Shown in pieces: positions 59,760-64,000 of a stretch of 64,000 bases of DNA. The stretch comes from Opisthorchis felineus. Lineage: Eukaryota > Platyhelminthes > Trematoda > Opisthorchiida > Opisthorchiidae. The position numbers were made by a program, and so were the translations under genes. Positions within the stretch are counted from its first letter, which is position 1, and every line of letters starts with the position of its first letter. The DNA lies in contig SJOL01009659.1 in the NCBI GenBank assembly GCA_004794785.1, forward strand, positions 259,844 through 323,843. The letters are read 5' to 3'. The notes under the pieces were generated by a model that was not told where the DNA came from, made no database searches, and saw nothing but the letters and a program-made list of their open reading frames with translations.

Positions 59760-62700
59760 TTAAGGGAGTGCAAATTTACTTTGCAATGACCTGCAGATGA
59801 AAAATAGACTGGCATGTTTCGTACGCATGTCTCTCGCGTAGCCCTTGTTGGGGTGCTGATTCATCAAAGTAAAAAAGCGACATTGAGGAGCTTGTGCTCC
59901 CGTTAGCCTACTTCGTCCAAGCGTCATAGTACAATATAGACACAACATATAAAGTAATCAAGATGCTTAATTGGTTTGGTAAATGGGGTGAAATTCAATG
60001 TCAGGCGAAAACTCACTCCAGATGGTCTCCGAACTGTCGGAGACAGTTGGTAGCAGCCCATGTCAAGGTGGCATAGACCCGCCACGGCAAAGTCGGATCA
60101 GACGCAAGGCGATAATATGACAGGTTACAGATATCTTCTGCTTTGCACGCCGCAACTGGATTCGTGTAGGGGGTCAATCGCGCAGAAACCGGTGAGTCTG
60201 AGGCGGGAAGTTCACCCGATAATCCAGGGCTATTTGAAAGCCCATCCTCTGGTATCGGGTAGACAGTTGATCCCACATCTTTGGTCAGTAAACCGACAAG
60301 ACGCAAGTGTCGCTCCACAACCTACGGAATAAAGAAACACTACATAGCGACTCAGCTCTGTTCGAACCTAAGCAACATTACGAGTAGGACAGTGGGTTTG
60401 TCCGCGTTCAGGTAATTGTTTGCGCACAAAGGTAAATTCGTGTTCCTGAATGATGAAGTCACCGATTTGTACTCCTAACTCCACACTCTTCATATCAGAA
60501 TCCAGTGCAAAGTTACTCTCTGTAGATTACTTGACATATTCCGGGAAGCCCAACTCAGTGACAGCCGGAATCGGGAAGTCTTTAGATTTGTCAGTAAATT
60601 GCGGTATTACATTTATAGAAATACGTATACAAAAGATATGAACCTCAGATTATGGAGATTCCCGTCGAATTGTTGGACGGATCGGTGCAAGCCCAAAGAA
60701 AGCCCTAAAATGTTATGAGAACTCTACAGAGACAGCATACTTGGAGAAAATGGCAAACCAATATAATTTAACGACAAACGTGTGCACACAACACGGGGTG
60801 ACGCAAGTGGCCAAAACTCGCGCCTAGTTTGTAAGAATTGGTTCAGCAAGTCAAAAGCCCAAATTTAATGAGGGATTACGGATGTGTACCGAATTTATGA
60901 GATGGATGCAAAACAATGGTGGTTTTAGGCAAGGGAGAGTTTGGACGGCGAAAGGAAGGAACTCTCTGTCAACGGTGCCATTAAGTGTTCTGAATTTTGG
61001 AAATGAATTTTGACCGAATCCGGTCCTAACCATTGGTCACTTCGAAGTAGACGAAAGTCCCAGGCACAAGCAATCCAACGCAGCACTGGGGGGGGGGTAT
61101 TCAAAGCGATATGTTGTGTTATTTGTGGCCATAATCGCAGCGGTCACTGGGCTTAAGATGATACAGTAAACCTATCGTCGGACGCAGAAATCACTGTGGT
61201 ATTCGCGTCCTGGTTAGCATCAGTTAGTGATTTAGAATGGCCCCAATCAGGCCGAACCTCGCCTCTTCAACTTCGTCACCAATATAATATCTAATGCCTG
61301 TGAGATCAAAGTGTTCCAAGGGCACTTTGGGAGTATGGAGTAGTCAGACAGCTTCTCTTGATGTCCGATAGTACCTCCCAACAAAAGTCGCGCGAATTCC
61401 CGTGAATCGATGACTCATCACATCACCTCCAGATTGGATTCATTGGTTTCGTGTTCACTAATCCCATTCCTCTAGTGTGATTGACTTCGGACCTCGAGTA
61501 ACGACCACCTTATGGGTTTCCGCACACGGATGGGAGCAGCACATTTTTTTGCGCACAAGGAAAGCGACCAATCCAGGTCGAATATTCGTTGGATGGCAAT
61601 AATTTAAACCAGGTCGCTGAATTTCGACGACTGGAATAGTAGCACTGCACCGCCCACCAGCTGCGTTCACTTAGTTTGACCATGGTTCGGAAGGACATCA
61701 ATCTACCGTTTGGTGGGAATATCTTGTTTGTATTCGCACAGTTGGGTTGATCGGGCAAACTGATGACGTTTGCTCCAATAATAGCGAGACTTTTTCACGC
61801 CAATGGCCAATTTTGACAGAAACCTCAACAACTACGGTCAGAGAAACCGGTATGTTAGTTTCTGTGAGTGCAGTTATATCTTGTCCAAGTGCGAGTTACT
61901 CAAGTTGATGAACATCCGATCCCGACCGAACTTCTAGCAGCGCGACTTCGAGACTCCCTGGAGTTTCGTAAGATGTGTACTTATGACGGTTCCAAATAAG
62001 GACGAAACGGCTATACAGTGCTTCTCGACTTTTAAGGATAGATTAACTTCACCTACAGAACGAAATGTCAATTGAAAATTCTCAAATCTCAAACTGCCAA
62101 CATGTGAGTGTGATCTGAGGGGTGCGCTCCGTGAAAGGTCAGGGGTCAAGTTAAAATAAGGAAAGCTGGGTGGGAGACCACGTATTCGGGGTCATTATCA
62201 TCATCAACGAAAGCACAACATCAGTGTTCAACATTGAAGCTTCGCTGCCATACGACCAAAATATATTCGAAGGCCTCATTGTGAAGGAAAGAATTAAAGT
62301 AGAAGGGGAAGGGACTTAGTGAGTTTCCAATTGTTCTGAGGTGCCTACACCTTCAAACACTCATTCAGGCAATCTGGATGGAAACTGACAACAAGAACGC
62401 CATCGACATCGATGAACAGCCATATCTTGCAGCGTCTCCAGCCAGACGCAGTGGGGATCACGCGGTCCCCATCCTGGAAGGCGAGTAGCACCGACGGCAC
62501 CTGGAGTTTCGTAATGTCTTTCATGCCCCTTTGTCAAGTCAAAGGTCGACCACCTCTCTGCTTGCACCACTCTGAATTGGGCGCGGAACAAAGCGCTATC
62601 TTTGGCAAACGACGGTTCGGCATGCGCAATACATGGCCTAACCAACGCAGCTTCCGGTGCTTGACACATCCTTCGATGGAAATCGCCATTGCACAACCGG

Positions 62701-63715
62701 ACACTCGCTTTTTAATGGCACCGCCACGGATTCGCCGACACCAAGATAAACGAGCTATGGTACTGAGACAACGGTTGTCAAAGACCTGAAGACGTTTCAG
62801 TTCCGCTGCTTGCAAAGGCAGTCTCATTGCCATACAACAATACAGGCCGTCGTATAGCATGATACACACGTCCTTTGGGATGTGGGGGCATGCCGCCATG
62901 GGTGTCTCAAATCAACAAACGCGACCCGAGCCTTAGGAATTCGAGCACCGACCTCATCTGTCACCCTACAATCGGAACTAATACAACTTCCAAATAAGTT
63001 AAACGCTCCGCAAGTTCGAGTGCTTCTATCTAGATGGCAAGTGGTGTGTTCAGTGATTGCATGTCCAAGAGCATGACCGTACACTTTGTGGGTACAAAGC
63101 TCATGCCAAAGGTACTAAATGCTTCAAGACATCCCAAGGTAGCGTTTGCGTCTTGCGGTTTATAAAAAGGTTTTTGGTTGGTTTTGGTTGCCAGAGAAGG
63201 GAGACGTGCCTATAATTTGGAAAAGAACTGTATACAAGTCGGAATTAGCGCACTTACTTCAAGGCCGTCAGCAAACAGCGATAAAATGCGTCCCAAGGAT
63301 CGCTGCACTGAACCGTAAGTATCTTCAGTGTATGAGGCTAGGGTGAGGCAAGCAAGAATTTCAATGGCCCAGATTAACGACTGTCCACCGGTGTAAACCT
63401 GAGTTGATGTAGATACATCTTCGAGAGATCCTGCAAATAAATCTGCGGTGATGGCATACGGTATATCAGCCTTCAGCGATTGTAAGAGAGGCAGTTTTGA
63501 GGCCACCTTCGACACCTGGAGATGAGAAACGGTACAAAAAAGATACAGTCATTGAATATGATACCATCCAGGTTAAATATTTTTATTCTGTGTAAGGTTT
63601 CACCTCCATGGACCACCTGAACTTGGTCAAATAGAACATAAAACGTCTCAGGACTATTTGGAGTGGTTACTACTTGCAGTTTTCCAGCTTTGAACAGATC
63701 GCACATAGATATGGC
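59760..63715 (-). CDS. NDC1: Nucleoporin NDC1, C-terminal exons (5' end outside window)
   Basis: NDC1 is a transmembrane nucleoporin that anchors the pore complex in the nuclear envelope; in some species it also acts at spindle poles. Minus-strand exons: 63617-63715, 63258-63515, 60017-60321 and 59760-59790 (stop TAA). Phases are 0, 0 and 2 and join cleanly, giving 230 residues of the soluble C-terminal domain. The best family block is IWAIEILACLTLASYTEDTYG followed by VQRSLGRILSLF, like vertebrate NDC1 (ALEALSHLV-ASL-ED-YG-VQ--LP-IL--L). The final exons read VYATLTWAATNCLRQFGDHL then ESLQSKF, matching IYRITTTFGEHLNAVQ. The donor of exon 63617-63715 (CAG|GTGGTC) is weak, and its end is less certain. 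The transmembrane N-terminus is not in the window. The identification rests on the C-terminal pattern only. Confidence 0.8.
60322..62170. other. NDC1 intron, no gene seen
   Basis: No exon-like block was recognised. A run of ten G is at 61088-61097. Confidence 0.45.
62180..63130 (-). mobile_element. RTE-like retrotransposon, 3' half, in NDC1 intron
   Basis: Minus strand: [74 protein letters not shown] and SEWCKQRGGRPLT. Then, after a frameshift, come [16 protein letters not shown] and a terminal FPSRLPE stop at 62361. The 3' UTR (62180-62360) matches those at 3690 and 54590. This is the best-preserved C-terminus of the family here. It lies wholly in the intron between 60321 and 63258. Confidence 0.88.
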
Positions 63716-63719
63716 CTGG

Positions 63720-64000
63720 TAGGACCTTTTACAGGGACGGGGATGGGTAGCACGGAGGAGATGATAGACAACGAGGAGTTTCTAGGGAAGATTTTATTAT
63801 CAAATAGCTACCCTGGCCGTTTACTGCGATTCACAACAAATTAAAAACAAGCTTATCCCGCGGTTCATGAGGCACAGGAGAACAGTACATTCCTTCACCT
63901 GCAGCTTAAAGGAGATGACGCAGTAAGTGGCCTCAAGCACAAAGTGATGTCCGTTCTAAGTCACTTTTATCTGGCTGCAGGGCTGCATCTAGCGCACCCC
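63720..64000. other. Window end, intron of NDC1
   Basis: About 285 bp upstream of the first NDC1 exon seen. It shows no clear further exon. Confidence 0.4.

Overview
The window looks like nuclear DNA of a parasitic flatworm, most likely a digenean fluke. This is inferred from four things. The genes are intron-rich and eukaryotic, with GT-AG junctions. Introns are of two sizes, very short (37-50 bp) or kilobases long. Base composition is moderate rather than strongly AT-rich. Most of the non-coding space is filled with decayed RTE-like and jockey/CR1-like retrotransposons, a Penelope-like element, a pogo-type DNA transposon and tRNA-derived SINEs. I cannot fix the species.

Four protein genes can be rebuilt exon by exon with consistent reading phase. 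(1) 1350-6353 (+): the last three exons of the Polycomb protein EED; the 5' exons lie outside the window. (2) 11771-24358 (-): a delta/zeta-class tubulin, with seven exons found, the N-terminus not found, and at least one exon missing between 12752 and 18105. (3) 44901-57034 (+): a complete seven-exon ARFRP1 (ARF-related GTPase, 202 aa). (4) 59760 to at least 63715 (-): the 3' part of the nucleoporin NDC1. EED and the tubulin converge, as do ARFRP1 and NDC1. The four act in different processes (H3K27 methylation reading, basal bodies/centrioles, trans-Golgi traffic, nuclear pore anchoring), so there is no operon-like logic.

Layout: 0-6.5 kb EED with an RTE fragment in its second visible intron; 6.5-11.7 kb intergenic, with a fold-back element (8.04-8.35 kb) and a pogo transposase relic (8.39-8.72 kb); 11.3-24.4 kb tubulin gene; 24.4-37.8 kb no recognisable gene, with a few unexplained ORFs; 37.8-44.3 kb repeat cluster (jockey RT, RTE fragments, SINEs, two copies of an element with long inverted ends); 44.9-57 kb ARFRP1, whose 7.9-kb last intron is packed with nested retrotransposons; 57-59.7 kb Penelope-like relic; 59.7-64 kb NDC1 with an RTE fragment in an intron.

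No bacterial system, CRISPR array, rRNA or convincing functional tRNA gene is present. The most interesting structures are the fold-back/long-inverted-repeat families, the SINE family with antisense ORFs, and an RTE copy hit by two later insertions, one with an 11-bp target-site duplication.
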